From Alphaproteobacteria bacterium (GTDB lineage Bacteria; Pseudomonadota; Alphaproteobacteria; ATCC43930; CGMCC-115725): a DNA stretch of 61,106 nucleotides. Position numbers and translations under genes: made by a program. Of the stretch, positions 8,178 through 18,752 are shown piece after piece. Position 1 is the first letter of the stretch; every line of letters begins with the position of its first letter. The stretch is from positions 1 through 61,106 of the forward strand of contig JASHNY010000078.1 in assembly GCA_030041385.1 (NCBI GenBank), given 5' to 3'. Under the pieces are notes generated by a model. It ran no database searches. It had not been told where the DNA came from and saw only the letters and a list, made by a program, of their open reading frames with translations.

Positions 8178-9596
8178 CTAATGCCAGGCAGCGTACTCGG
8201 ACACGATCGGACGGGCGGCGACCGACGATGCGCCGAAGGCTTCGAGCGCGCGCAGGAAGGAGGTCCACCAGGCGTGGACATCGTGCACCTCCAACTGCGC
8301 CATCATCGCGGCATGGCGCTCGCGGCGCTCTTCGAGCGGCATCGCCAATGCCCGGTCGAGCGCGTCGGCAACCTGGTCGACATCGAACGGATTGACGATC
8401 AGTGCCGTCTCCAATTCGCGTGCCGCCCCGGCAAAGCGCGACAGGATCAATACGCCGGGATCCTCGGTGTCCTGGCTGGCGACAAATTCCTTGGCAACGA
8501 GGTTCATGCCGTCGCGCAGCGGCGTGACCATGCCGATGCGGCTGGCGCGGTAAAAGCCGAACAGGGTGTCCTGGCGAAAGCGGCGGTTCAGATAGCGCAC
8601 CGGGATCATGTCGGGCTCGCCGAAACGGCCGTTGATGCGCCCGGCCCAGGAATCGAGCTCGGCGCGGATCTGCTGGTATTCCGGCACATCCTCGCGGCTC
8701 GGCGAGGCGATCTGCAGCATCACCATCGCGCGGCGATGCTGCGGCCGGGTTTCGAGCAGCCGGTCGATCGCGGCCAAGCGTCGGACCAGCCCCTTGGTGT
8801 AGTCGAGCCGATCGACGCCGATGATCAGCTTGCGCCCGGACAGGCTGTTGCGCAGCCGTGCGGCGACGCCGGTGCCGGCAGTGCGCACGGCATGGGCAGC
8901 GACCGCCCGCGTATCGACGCTGATCGGAAAATAGGCGGCCTGCACCTGTTGGCCGAAGGCATGGGCAGCCCCGTCGGCGCTGATCAGCCCATCGGCCTCG
9001 CGCACGACATAATCGGCAAAGGCCTGCAGGTCGCGATCGGTCTGGAAGCCGACCAGGTCGTAGGAAAACAGCGCCCGCACCAGGGCCTCGTGCACCGGCA
9101 GCGTGGTCAGCACGTCGGGCCCCGGAAACGGGATGTGCAGGAAGAAGCCGAGCCGGTTGCCCACCCCGAGCCGGCGCAGGGCGGCGCCGAGCGGGATCAG
9201 ATGGTAGTCGTGGATCCACACCGTATCGTCGGGGGAAAGCACCGCCGCCAGGCGTTCGGCAAACAGGTCGTTGACCCGGCGATAGGCGGCCCAGGCGTCG
9301 CGGTCGTATTCGGCCAGGTTGACCCGGTAGTGAAAGAGCGGCCACAGCACGCGGTTGGAAAAGCCCAGATAATAGCCGTCGAAATCCTCGCGCCGGACAT
9401 CGAGCAGCAGCCGGGTCAGCGCCCCTTCGACCTCGGTGCGCACCGGCCCGGGATCGCCTTCGGTGACCGCCCCGCTCCACCCGAACCACATCGCCTCGCG
9501 CCGGTGCAGCGCCGCACGGATCGCCGTCGCCAGCCCACCTTCGTCGGCTCGCAGCGACGAGGCGACCCGGTTCGATACGATCACCAAACGCTCCAT
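8178..9596 (-). CDS. otsA: Trehalose-6-phosphate synthase OtsA
   Basis: GT20 glycosyltransferase joining UDP-glucose and glucose 6-phosphate, 472 aa, close to the normal size. Seen: N-terminal [30 protein letters not shown] with the catalytic-site Lys, and [11 protein letters not shown] near the nucleotide site. I start at 9596 ([11 protein letters not shown]) because GAGGGG lies 6 nt upstream; the in-frame ATG at 9602 sits on that site. First gene of the trehalose operon. The 220 nt upstream is shared with the divergent macrodomain gene. Confidence 0.95.
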   Translation of the reverse strand: MERLVIVSNRVASSLRADEGGLATAIRAALHRREAMWFGWSGAVTEGDPGPVRTEVEGALTRLLLDVRREDFDGYYLGFSNRVLWPLFHYRVNLAEYDRDAWAAYRRVNDLFAERLAAVLSPDDTVWIHDYHLIPLGAALRRLGVGNRLGFFLHIPFPGPDVLTTLPVHEALVRALFSYDLVGFQTDRDLQAFADYVVREADGLISADGAAHAFGQQVQAAYFPISVDTRAVAAHAVRTAGTGVAARLRNSLSGRKLIIGVDRLDYTKGLVRRLAAIDRLLETRPQHRRAMVMLQIASPSREDVPEYQQIRAELDSWAGRINGRFGEPDMIPVRYLNRRFRQDTLFGFYRASRIGMVTPLRDGMNLVAKEFVASQDTEDPGVLILSRFAGAARELETALIVNPFDVDQVADALDRALAMPLEERRERHAAMMAQLEVHDVHAWWTSFLRALEAFGASSVAARPIVSEYAAWH

Positions 9597-9816
9597 GTTC
9601 ATCCCCTCGACCCGTCCCCTTGCCAAACGTGCTGCAGGCCGGCTTTAGCGCCGATTTTTTTGCTTCGCTGCGGGCCCCGCACGGCCCGGTAACCCAAGCG
9701 GTTGAACGCCGGCCTTCGGGTCCGGGTTCCCGCCGGCCGGCGCGATGCTGGGCGTGCCGGCCGCTCGGCGCTATGATCGCGCACCCGCCGGCACCAACTC
9801 CAGGCATAGGCCCGGC

Positions 9817-10338
9817 ATGTCTGCCGCTCTGCACGCGCGCATCCGAGTCGAGCTTAACGATATCACCCGGCTCGCTGTCGATGCCATCGTCAATGCCGCC
9901 AATTCGTCACTGCTCGGCGGCGGCGGGGTCGATGGCGCGATCCACCGCGCGGCCGGCCCCGAACTGCTCGCCGAATGCCGCACGCTCGGCGGCTGCCCGC
10001 CGGGCGAGGCCCGGCTGACGCGCGGCTATCGCCTGCCCGCGCGCCATGTGATCCACACCGTCGGCCCGGTGTGGCACGGCGGCCGCCGCGGCGAAGCCGC
10101 GATCCTCGCCGCCTGCTACCGCGCCTGCCTGGAGATCGCCGGAAGGGAGGTATTCCGCACCATCGCCTTCCCGGCGATCGCCACCGGCATCTACGGCTTT
10201 CCGCGCGGGGCGGCCGCCCGCATCGCGGTCGGCACGGTGCGCGAGCACCTGGCCGCCTTCGCGGTACCGGAGACGGTCATCTTCGTTTCGTTCGACACGG
10301 CGACGCGGGAAGCCTACCAGGCCGCCCTCGGCATCTGA
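9817..10338 (+). CDS. Macrodomain protein (O-acetyl-ADP-ribose deacetylase type)
   Basis: Single MacroD/YmdB-type macrodomain, 173 aa, predicted to bind ADP-ribose and hydrolyse O-acetyl-ADP-ribose or ADP-ribosyl esters. Motif [19 protein letters not shown] (about 22-40) carries the catalytic Asn and the Gly-rich ADP-ribose loop. [10 protein letters not shown] and [14 protein letters not shown] follow, the second being the phosphate-binding loop. The start is ATG 9817, where family N-termini begin; earlier in-frame sequence has no domain. Convergent with the DUF4169 gene. Confidence 0.92.
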   Translation: MSAALHARIRVELNDITRLAVDAIVNAANSSLLGGGGVDGAIHRAAGPELLAECRTLGGCPPGEARLTRGYRLPARHVIHTVGPVWHGGRRGEAAILAACYRACLEIAGREVFRTIAFPAIATGIYGFPRGAAARIAVGTVREHLAAFAVPETVIFVSFDTATREAYQAALGI

Positions 10339-10358
10339 GCGGATCGCCGCCCCGGCGC

Positions 10359-10538
10359 CTATTCCGGGTCGAGCCGCTTGCCGTCGAGTTCCCGCGACAG
10401 GCGGCGCCGCTCGCTTTCGGCCTGCCGCCGATCGCTGTTGCTGCGTCCGTGCAGGGCGCGGTTGGCGGCGGCGCGCTCCGCCGCCTCCTGCCGCCGCCGG
10501 CCTTTGCGCACGCGGTTCAGATTGACGATATCGGCCAC
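10359..10538 (-). CDS. DUF4169 family small basic protein
   Basis: A 59-aa protein starting at GTG (10538) 6 nt after a textbook AGGAGGA ribosome-binding site. The sequence begins ADIVNLNRVRKGRRR and ends SRELDGKRLDPE, followed by TAG. It is highly charged, helical and Ala/Arg-rich, matching DUF4169, a short alphaproteobacterial family of unknown function. It overlaps the end of the upstream ribbon-helix-helix gene by 22 nt, and the two are usually neighbours, often near fumC. No function is assigned. Confidence 0.85.
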   Translation of the reverse strand: MADIVNLNRVRKGRRRQEAAERAAANRALHGRSNSDRRQAESERRRLSRELDGKRLDPE

Positions 10539-10789
10539 GAGGTTCCTCCTTCAACCGCTTCGCCGCCGCCCAGCTCGCCGCGCCGGGCGCTGGCCAGCAC
10601 AAAGAGGCGAATCGCGCTCGACAGATTGCCGCTGCGGCGGCCGTCGATCGCCGCCACCAGCGCCGGCACCGACATGCCGCGCCGACGGGCGAGTTCGCCG
10701 AGCGCCTGCCAGAACGCCGGTTCCAGCGAGATGCTGGTCGCGTGACCGGCGATCCGCAACGAGCGCTTCCTGACGCCGCCGGCGAGCAT
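10517..10789 (-). CDS. Ribbon-helix-helix domain protein
   Basis: A 90-aa protein with KRSLRIAGHATSISLEPAFW at residues 7-26, then LGELARRRGMSVPALVAAID and SGNLSSAIRLFVLASA. This is the pattern of the RHH_4 family of predicted DNA-binding proteins linked to DUF4169. Residues 7-25 would form the beta-ribbon and the rest the two helices. ATG 10789 is chosen because upstream codons show no conservation-like pattern. Possibly a DNA-binding regulator; target unknown. Co-transcribed with the DUF4169 gene. Confidence 0.85.
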   Translation of the reverse strand: MLAGGVRKRSLRIAGHATSISLEPAFWQALGELARRRGMSVPALVAAIDGRRSGNLSSAIRLFVLASARRGELGGGEAVEGGTSWPISSI

Positions 10790-11000
10790 CGTATTACGAT
10801 TGGCGCCGGCGCGCCCGGTTGCAAGCCCGACCGATCCGGCAGTTGCACGCGGCGCCGACGGATTGCTTGAAATCGCTTCGCCAATCCGCAAGGATCGGGC
10901 GGCAAATGGGGGAGGCAGGCGGGTTGCCCGCGGACCGCGCAAGGCAGGGGTAGAAAAGTTGCCCGGTTCGTGGAGTAACGCTATTGATTGGCAAGGCTAA

Positions 11001-12107
<1,107 letters not shown>

Positions 12108-12221
12108 GGGTTTTTGCTGGACCTGTTCGGGGGGTCGGGGACGGACGGGGGTCATGAACGGGAGCGCTGTCATCCGGCCCGCGCGCGCGGGCATCCGAAC
12201 GGCTGACGTAGAGGGCGCGCA

Positions 12222-13118
12222 GTGATCCGGTTGTCGCCGCAGTTGCGCACCGCGATCCAGCGCACCACGGTGCCGGTGCTGATCCTGTTGTCGGCCGTGG
12301 TGATCGTGCTCGGCAAGGCCGACCGGATGATCTTCGACTCGCTGCGCGCGGCGACCGCCGACAGCGTCGCGCCGACGCTGGAGGCGCTGGCGGGGCCGCT
12401 CGCGGCGGTCGGCGACGCCGTCGGCAGCGTGCGCGGCTTTATCGGCACCTACGCGGAAAACCACCGCCTCGTACAGGAGAACCAGCGCCTCCTGGCGTGG
12501 CAGCAGACGGCGCTCAACCTCGCCGCTGAAAACCGGAAATTGCGCGGCCTCGTCAAGGCCGTACCGGAGCGGGCGGTGTCCTATGTGACGGCGCGGGTGA
12601 TCGCCAATTCGGGCGGCGCCTATGTGCGCACCGTGATGATCGACGCCGGCATCAACCAGCACTTGGCGCGCGGCCAGGCGGCGATTACCGGCGAAGGGCT
12701 GGTGGGGCGGCTGACGCAGGTTGCCGCCCGGGCGTCGCAGGTATTGTTGATCACCGACCTCAACTCGCGGATCCCGGTCGTCATCGACAGCTCGCACACA
12801 AACGCCGTGCTCGCCGGCGACAATTCCGAGCGGCCGCGGCTGATCTATCTGTCGAATGCGGATGCGGTAAAGGTCGGCGACCGCGTCGTCACCTCGGGCA
12901 TCGGCGGCGTGTTTCCGCCGGGTCTGCCGGTCGGGATCGTCTCGGCGATCGATGCCGGCGGACCGCGGGTCGAGCCGTTCGTCGAATTGTCGCAGCTCGG
13001 CTACGTGATGATCGTCGATTACGGCCTGTCCGCGGGCCTGCCCCAGCCGATCCCCTTTACCGCGCGCAGGGCGCGGCGCGGCGCGCACCGGGCCGCAGCC
13101 GACGTCGCCGCACCCTGA
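12222..13118 (+). CDS. mreC: Rod shape-determining protein MreC
   Basis: Bitopic inner-membrane protein linking MreB to the periplasmic elongation machinery, 298 aa. One transmembrane helix (about 14-32), a coiled-coil region (about 75-110, AENHRLVQENQRLLAWQQ), then the periplasmic beta-barrel part with VIANSGGAYVRTVMIDAG, GLVGRLTQV and VVTSGIGGVFPPGLPVG. GTG start with GAGGG upstream. A basic, Arg-rich C-terminal tail follows. Between mreB and mreC are 114 nt without a gene. Confidence 0.94.
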   Translation: MIRLSPQLRTAIQRTTVPVLILLSAVVIVLGKADRMIFDSLRAATADSVAPTLEALAGPLAAVGDAVGSVRGFIGTYAENHRLVQENQRLLAWQQTALNLAAENRKLRGLVKAVPERAVSYVTARVIANSGGAYVRTVMIDAGINQHLARGQAAITGEGLVGRLTQVAARASQVLLITDLNSRIPVVIDSSHTNAVLAGDNSERPRLIYLSNADAVKVGDRVVTSGIGGVFPPGLPVGIVSAIDAGGPRVEPFVELSQLGYVMIVDYGLSAGLPQPIPFTARRARRGAHRAAADVAAP

Positions 13119-13134
13119 CAGAGGCGGGCGGCGG

Positions 13135-13665
13135 ATGGCGCTCAAGGTTTTCGATACGCCGGCGCTGCCCCGGGTCAATGGCGGCATCGCCCGCCTGCTG
13201 CCGATAGCGACGACGGCGCTGGCGGCGCTGATCTCGATTCTGCCGCTGAAAATCCCCGGCTATGCCGCATTGACCCCGGCGTTCACATTGATGGCGGCCT
13301 ATCACTGGACGATCTATCGCCCCGACCTGTTGCCGCCGCTGGCGCTGTTCGCGCTGGGCGTGGCCGAGGATCTGGTGGTCGGCGCGCCGGTCGGCGTCAC
13401 CGCCCTGCTGCTGCTGCTCGTCTACAGCGTGGTGCTGAGCTATCGCCGCTATTTCGTCAACCGCACGTTTCCGTTTGTGTGGAGCGGGTTTACGATCCTG
13501 ACCATGAGCGCGATGCTGGGTCTGTGGGCGGTGTACAGCATGCTCGACCTGACCCTGCTCAGCATCCGCAACACGATTTTTCGCGGCGTGCTAACGATCG
13601 CGATCTTTCCGGTGGCGAGCTTCCTGCTGGGCCGGACCCAGCGGGCGATGATGGGTGCGGGCTGA
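13135..13665 (+). CDS. mreD: Rod shape-determining protein MreD
   Basis: Polytopic membrane protein of the elongasome, 176 aa, with about five hydrophobic segments: LLPIATTALAALISILPL, LLPPLALFALGVAEDLVVG, VTALLLLLVYSVVLSY, ILTMSAMLGLWAVYSMLDL and VLTIAIFPVASFLLG. The GVAEDLVVGAPVGVTALLLL stretch is typical of MreD (DLL.G.PLG). It starts 16 nt after mreC and lies between mreC and mrdA, the canonical order. Confidence 0.92.
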   Translation: MALKVFDTPALPRVNGGIARLLPIATTALAALISILPLKIPGYAALTPAFTLMAAYHWTIYRPDLLPPLALFALGVAEDLVVGAPVGVTALLLLLVYSVVLSYRRYFVNRTFPFVWSGFTILTMSAMLGLWAVYSMLDLTLLSIRNTIFRGVLTIAIFPVASFLLGRTQRAMMGAG

Positions 13666-13691
13666 CCGCGATGGGTTAGCCGGGGCAGGGC

Positions 13692-15605
13692 GTGGCACGC
13701 GAAACCCAGCGACAGAAACTCCTGACCCGGCGTGCAGCGCTGATTGCCGGCGGCCAAGCGCTTCTGTGCGCCGCGCTGGTCGGCCGCCTCTACGAATTGC
13801 AGGTCGTCGAGAAGGACCGCTACACCGTCCTCTCCAACGAAAACCGGATCAACCTGCGCCTGCTGGTGCCGCCGCGCGGCCGCATCTTCGACCGCTTCAA
13901 CGTCGCGCTCGCCGACAACCATCAGAACTACCGCGTCGTCATCGTGCCGGAGCAGACCTCGAGCCTCGCGGCGACGCTCGACGCGCTCGGCACCTTGATC
14001 GCGCTGACCGACGCCGACCACCGGCGCGTCCTGCGCGAAGCCCGGTTTCGCCACCCCTTCATCCCGGTCGAGGTGCGCAACAATCTGAGCTGGGACGAAA
14101 TGGCGCGGATCGAGGTGGCGATCCCGGAACTGCCCGGCGTTTCGATCGAGCAGGGCCTGCTGCGATACTACCCGTTCGGCGCCAATGCCTCGCATGTGCT
14201 GGGCTATGTCGCCGCCGTGTCGGACAAGGATTTGAACGGCGACCCGCTGCTCGAGCTGCCGGATTTCCGCATCGGCAAGGCCGGGATCGAAAAATCCCAG
14301 GACCTCAAATTGCGCGGCACCGCGGGCACCAGCCAGGTCGAGATCAACGCTTACGGCCGCGTCGTGCGGGAACTGGCCCGTGTCGAGGGGCAGCCCGGCG
14401 AGGATGTGGTCGCCTCGCTCGACATGGCGACCCAGAATTTCGCCATGCAGCGCTGCGCCGCGCACCAGTCGGTATCGAGCGTGGTGCTCGACGCGGCGAC
14501 GGGCGACGTGCTCGCGCTGGTGTCGAGCCCGAGCTTCGACCCGATGCTGTTTTCGACCGGGCTCAGCCAGGCGGTGTGGCATCAATTGTCGACCGACCCG
14601 CGCCATCCGCTGACCAACAAGGCCACCGCCGGCCTCTACCCGCCCGGCTCGACCTTCAAGCCGATGACCGCGATGGCCGCGCTCGAAAGCGGCGCGATCA
14701 CCGCCGACACGGTGATCAACTGCCCCGGCTACCTGAAACTGGGCGACGCCACCTTCCACTGCTGGCGCAAGGGCGGCCACGGCCCGCTGCGCGTGCACGA
14801 CGCGATCGAGCAATCCTGCGACGTGTTCTTCTACGAGACCGCGCGGCGCACCGGCATCGACCGCATCGCCGCAATGGCGCGCCGCTTCGGCTTCGGCCGT
14901 CCGCTCGGCCTCGACATTCCGGGTGAGCGCGGCGGGCTGATCCCGACGCGCGAATGGAAGCTGGCAGCGACCGGCCGGCCGTGGGAGCCGGGCGAGACGC
15001 TGATCGCCGGGATCGGCCAGGGCTCGGTTCTGGTGACCCCGCTGCAATTGACGACGATGGTGGCACGGCTCGTCACCGGCCGGGCGGTGGTGCCGCATCT
15101 GGTGCGCGCGAACGGGCTGATGCCGGAAGGCGGCGACCCGGACCCGCCGGTCTTTGCCCGGCTCGGGGTATCGGGCGAGGCGCTGGAGATCGTCATCGGC
15201 GGCATGGAGGCGGTGGTCAACAACCCGCACGGCACCGCCTATGCCGAGCGCATCACCGATCCCGATTTCGCAATGGGCGGCAAGTCCGGCACCTCCCAGG
15301 TGCGCCGCATCACCGAATACGAGCGCGAGCACGGGCTCCTGAAGCCGCAGGACGTCCCGTGGAAGGACCGCGAACACGCGCTGTTCGTCGCGTTCGCCCC
15401 GATCAGCGCGCCGCGCTATGTCTGCGGCGTCGTGGTCGAGCATGGCGGCGGCGGCTCCGACGTGGCGGCGCCGCTGGTGCGCGACATCCTTTACGAGGTG
15501 CAGCAGCGCGACCCGGGCCGGCGCCTGCCGCAGCCCCAGAAGGTGGCGCAGCAGAGCCCCGGCACCTCCCCGCCCGCGCCGCCGGCCAGGCCCAGCCCCG
15601 GCTGA
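13692..15605 (+). CDS. mrdA: Penicillin-binding protein 2 (elongation transpeptidase)
   Basis: Class B PBP that cross-links peptidoglycan during elongation, 637 aa. One N-terminal membrane anchor (about 13-33), a PBP dimer domain with PPRGRIFDRFNVALADN (60-76), then the transpeptidase domain. The active-site nucleophile is S320 in PPGSTFKP (SxxK), followed by SCD in the SxN position and KSGTSQ as the KTG motif. GTG start. A Pro-rich tail ends the protein. rodA follows 3 nt later, so PBP2 and its glycosyltransferase partner are co-translated. Confidence 0.95.
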   Translation: MARETQRQKLLTRRAALIAGGQALLCAALVGRLYELQVVEKDRYTVLSNENRINLRLLVPPRGRIFDRFNVALADNHQNYRVVIVPEQTSSLAATLDALGTLIALTDADHRRVLREARFRHPFIPVEVRNNLSWDEMARIEVAIPELPGVSIEQGLLRYYPFGANASHVLGYVAAVSDKDLNGDPLLELPDFRIGKAGIEKSQDLKLRGTAGTSQVEINAYGRVVRELARVEGQPGEDVVASLDMATQNFAMQRCAAHQSVSSVVLDAATGDVLALVSSPSFDPMLFSTGLSQAVWHQLSTDPRHPLTNKATAGLYPPGSTFKPMTAMAALESGAITADTVINCPGYLKLGDATFHCWRKGGHGPLRVHDAIEQSCDVFFYETARRTGIDRIAAMARRFGFGRPLGLDIPGERGGLIPTREWKLAATGRPWEPGETLIAGIGQGSVLVTPLQLTTMVARLVTGRAVVPHLVRANGLMPEGGDPDPPVFARLGVSGEALEIVIGGMEAVVNNPHGTAYAERITDPDFAMGGKSGTSQVRRITEYEREHGLLKPQDVPWKDREHALFVAFAPISAPRYVCGVVVEHGGGGSDVAAPLVRDILYEVQQRDPGRRLPQPQKVAQQSPGTSPPAPPARPSPG

Positions 15606-15608
15606 GCC

Positions 15609-16763
15609 ATGGCCAGCGTGTTCCCGAACCTGACCCATCGCGAGCTGACGCTCGCCGACAAGTTGCGCGGGATCCGCTGGGACCTGATCGCGCTGATCAC
15701 GGCGATCGCCTGCATTGGCTTTGCCCTCCTGTATTCCGCCGCCAACGGCAATCTGTATCCGTGGTCCGAGCGGCAGATGGTGCGGTTTGCGCTCGCCTTC
15801 GTGCCGATGGTCGCCGTCGCACTGATCGACATCCGCTACTGGTTCCGCGCCGCATACTGGATCTACGGCATATCGCTGGCGCTGATCGTTGCGGTCGATC
15901 TGCGCGGGATCGTCGGCATGGGCGCGCAGCGCTGGATCAATCTCGGGGTGATCGAGCTGCAGCCGTCGGAGATCATGAAGATCGCGCTGGTCCTGGCGCT
16001 GGCCCGCTATTTCCATTCGCGCTCCGGCGACGAAATCCGCCGCTTTTCGACGATCTTCGCGCCGGGCCTGCTGATCGCCGTGCCGGTCGGGCTGGTTTTG
16101 AAACAGCCCGATCTCGGCACCGCGGTGATGCTGGTGGCGAACGGCGCCGCGCTGATGTTTCTCGCCGGGATTCGCCTGTGGATTTTTGCCGCCGGCGCGG
16201 CCGCCGCCGCCGCCGTCGCGCCGCTCGGCTGGTCGATGCTGCGCGGCTACCAGAAGGCCCGGCTCCACACGTTTCTCGACCCCAACACCGACCCGCTCGG
16301 TGCCGGCTATCACATTCTGCAATCCAAGATCGCGCTCGGCTCGGGTGGCCTGTTCGGCAAGGGCTTCCTGATGGGCACCCAGACCCATCTGAGCTTCTTG
16401 CCGGAAAAGCAGACCGACTTCATCTTCACGATCCTCGCCGAGGAATTCGGCCTGGTCGGCGGGCTGACCCTGCTGGCGCTGTACATGGTGGTGACCGGCT
16501 ACGGATTTGCCATCGCGTTGCGCAGCCGCAGTCATTTCGGGCGGTTGCTTGGGCTCGGTCTCGCAACCAACTTCTTTCTCTATGCGTTCATAAATACAGC
16601 GATGGTAATCGGGCTGCTGCCGGTGGTCGGAGTGCCGCTGCCGCTGATTTCCTATGGCGGAACCGCGATGGTTACGGTCATGCTGGGATTTGGGCTGCTG
16701 ATGAACGTCAGCATTCACCGCGATGTACGGATCAGCCGCCTCGGCGAAAGCCAGGTCGGCTGA
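15609..16763 (+). CDS. rodA: Peptidoglycan glycosyltransferase RodA (MrdB)
   Basis: SEDS-family membrane glycosyltransferase polymerising lipid II with PBP2, 384 aa, about ten transmembrane segments. Family features: GAQRWINLGVIELQPSEIMK, the long extracellular loop with DPNTDPLGAGYHILQSKIAL and GTQTHLSFLPEKQTDFIFTI, and the C-terminal PLPLISYGGTAMVTVMLGFG. The catalytic Asp of the family lies in the EKQTDF/ loop region. Last recognised gene of the shape operon. Confidence 0.96.
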   Translation: MASVFPNLTHRELTLADKLRGIRWDLIALITAIACIGFALLYSAANGNLYPWSERQMVRFALAFVPMVAVALIDIRYWFRAAYWIYGISLALIVAVDLRGIVGMGAQRWINLGVIELQPSEIMKIALVLALARYFHSRSGDEIRRFSTIFAPGLLIAVPVGLVLKQPDLGTAVMLVANGAALMFLAGIRLWIFAAGAAAAAAVAPLGWSMLRGYQKARLHTFLDPNTDPLGAGYHILQSKIALGSGGLFGKGFLMGTQTHLSFLPEKQTDFIFTILAEEFGLVGGLTLLALYMVVTGYGFAIALRSRSHFGRLLGLGLATNFFLYAFINTAMVIGLLPVVGVPLPLISYGGTAMVTVMLGFGLLMNVSIHRDVRISRLGESQVG

Positions 16764-16773
16764 GGAGGAGAAT

Positions 16774-17382
16774 ATGGCCGAGCGGAATGCGCCGGAAGCC
16801 GGGCGGCACCTGCACGTGACGGTCCTGCTCGTCGCGTCGCGGCGCGCGCTCGACAACGCGCTCAACGAACTGGGTTTTGCCGAAGACGACGACCGCGTCG
16901 TCGAACATGACGGGCGGCTCGCCTTTCTGACCTGCACGCACGAGGAGGATTGCGACGACCTGTTCGCGCTCGTCGCCGAATTGTCGGCGCGCGGCGAAAG
17001 CTGGGAATTGCAGTCGCGCATCGATACCGAGGCCGGGCGCGCGATCTATCAATCGCTGTCGCGCTACCGCCCGGTCGAGGCGATCGACGCCCCGGTGGAC
17101 GAGGAGACCGAGCCCGAAAGCTCCGAGGCGCCCGCCCACGACGTCGAGACCAGCGAAGGGTTGCAGGCGCTGAAGCGGATTCTGCGCCGGGTCGAGCCGG
17201 CCGACGCCTTCGCGACGATCCGCGCCGGGCGCGACGGGCGGGCGACGGCGCGCATCCTGCGGCGCGGCTCGCGGCGCCTCTTGGCGGCGGCGAGCGCATC
17301 CGACGAGGCGACGTTGCGCGGCGTGCTGCGCGAGATACTGCCGAATGTGATGCTCGACGTAGCGATGAAGCCGCCGAGCTGA
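16774..17382 (+). CDS. Hypothetical acidic protein downstream of rodA
   Basis: A 202-aa protein I do not recognise. ATG 16774 has GAGGAG 6 nt upstream and lies 10 nt after rodA, so it probably belongs to the operon. The first 100 residues are rich in Asp/Glu (FAEDDDRVVEHDGRLAF, THEEDCDDLFALVAEL), residues 105-125 are an acidic linker, and the C-terminal 70 residues are basic and helical (LQALKRILRRVEPADAFATI). No membrane segment or signal peptide. Codon use matches its neighbours, so it looks like a real native gene. Confidence 0.7.
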   Translation: MAERNAPEAGRHLHVTVLLVASRRALDNALNELGFAEDDDRVVEHDGRLAFLTCTHEEDCDDLFALVAELSARGESWELQSRIDTEAGRAIYQSLSRYRPVEAIDAPVDEETEPESSEAPAHDVETSEGLQALKRILRRVEPADAFATIRAGRDGRATARILRRGSRRLLAAASASDEATLRGVLREILPNVMLDVAMKPPS

Positions 17383-17493
17383 AATTCGCCCTATGCGCGC
17401 AGGCCGGACGCTGATCGGGGCTTGCCCGCAGACCGGCTTGGCGCGAAAATTGCGCCGGCCGAAGAGGGGCAGGCCGAGCCGGGGAGAAAGATC

Positions 17494-18723
17494 ATGCTGT
17501 CACGCCGCGCCGTCATCGTCCAGCTGCCCGTCGCGGCGCTGGCCGGAGGTCGTATCGCCCGCGCCTTCGCTGCCGACAAAAGCGTCACGATCGGGATCAG
17601 CCTGCCGCTGACCGGCGCCGACGCCGACGACGCCACGCTGATCAAGGACGGCGCTATGCTGGGGGTCGACGACGCCAAGGACGGCGTCGGCGGCTACAAG
17701 ATCAATGTGACGGTGCTCGACGACGGCACCGCGACGGCCGGCCAGTACGACCCGGCGCAGGCGGCGACGAACGCCCGCAAGATGGTCTCGGACCAGAGCG
17801 TCGTCGCCGCGATCGGCCCGCAGATGAGCGGCTCGGGCAAGGCGATGTCGCCGATCCTCAGCGAAGGCGATTTGGCGACGATCACGCCGAGTTCGACCAA
17901 CCCCGACATCACCAACCCGGCGATGGCCGGCCAGTTCCGGCCGGCGGGCAAGGCGATCTATTTCCGCACGGTGACGACCGACGCCTACCAGGGCCCGAAC
18001 ATGGCGAACTATTTCGCCAAGGTGCTGAAGGTAAAGAAGGTCTATGTTCTCGACGACAGCGGCGCCTATGGCGTCGGCATGGCCAACGCCTTTGCGGCCC
18101 AGGCCAAGGTCGCCGGCATCACGGTTCTGGGCCACGACCAGCTCGATCCGAAAGAGGCCGACTACACAACCGCGCTGACCAAGATCAAGGCGCTCAACCC
18201 CGATGCGATGTACTACGGCGGCGTGGCGCTCGCCGGGGTCAAGCTGGTCAAGCAGTCCTATGACATCCTGCCCAAGATCATCAAGGGCGGCGGCGACGGC
18301 ATGTACAGCTCTTCCGTGCTGAAGGGCGCCGGCTTCCCCGCGGTCGAGGGCTGGTATGCGACGATCGCCGCCCCCTACGTGTTCGATCATCCCGACGTGA
18401 TCGCCTGGGGCAAGCGGTTCCAGGCGAAATACGGGCGCGCGCCATCGGGCTATGCGGTCACCGCCTATGACGGGGTGCTGGTCATTTTCGACGCGATCAA
18501 GCGGGTCGCAGCCTCGGGCAAGCCGGTCACCCGCGATGCCGTGCGCGATGCGATCCAGACCGCCCACGTCAAGACCTTGCAGGGCGAGGTCAGCTTCGAC
18601 CAGAACGGCGACATCCAGAACCGGATCGTCAGCGTGTTCCGCTGCGAAAAGAACGACAAGTATCCGATCGACGATACCTTGCACCAATTCAAATACCTTG
18701 GGGTCGCGCCGCAGACGGTTTGA
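17494..18723 (+). CDS. Branched-chain amino acid type ABC transporter substrate-binding protein
   Basis: Periplasmic type I binding protein (Peripla_BP_6/LivK fold), 409 aa. Signal sequence at 1-28 (SRRAVIVQLPVAALAGG ... FAAD); the twin Arg gives it some Tat character. The mature part starts VTIGISLPLTGADADD, with AAIGPQMSGSGKAMSPI and later FRTVTTDAYQGPNMANY, typical of the ligand cleft. Start ATG 17494 follows GGGGAGAAAG. Substrate cannot be read from sequence: branched-chain amino acids are the family default, but amides or other amino acids are possible. Heads a complete importer cassette. Confidence 0.9.
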   Translation: MLSRRAVIVQLPVAALAGGRIARAFAADKSVTIGISLPLTGADADDATLIKDGAMLGVDDAKDGVGGYKINVTVLDDGTATAGQYDPAQAATNARKMVSDQSVVAAIGPQMSGSGKAMSPILSEGDLATITPSSTNPDITNPAMAGQFRPAGKAIYFRTVTTDAYQGPNMANYFAKVLKVKKVYVLDDSGAYGVGMANAFAAQAKVAGITVLGHDQLDPKEADYTTALTKIKALNPDAMYYGGVALAGVKLVKQSYDILPKIIKGGGDGMYSSSVLKGAGFPAVEGWYATIAAPYVFDHPDVIAWGKRFQAKYGRAPSGYAVTAYDGVLVIFDAIKRVAASGKPVTRDAVRDAIQTAHVKTLQGEVSFDQNGDIQNRIVSVFRCEKNDKYPIDDTLHQFKYLGVAPQTV

Positions 18724-18752
18724 CGGCGGTTATCCGATCGCCGGTCGCACAC

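Noticed and set aside
13449-17021. Very long open frame (1190 codons) on the minus strand across mreD, mrdA and rodA
   Set aside because: It is antisense to well-supported genes, has no recognisable domain, and is the expected shadow of third-position GC in a high-GC genome. The same holds for long antisense frames over livMG (19137-21272), thrS (36505-38391), lepA (46232-48010) and the kinase (54615-56663).
17422-17493. Extended N-terminus of the substrate-binding protein
   Set aside because: It would place 24 polar residues before the signal peptide; ATG 17494 has a ribosome-binding site and fits the family.
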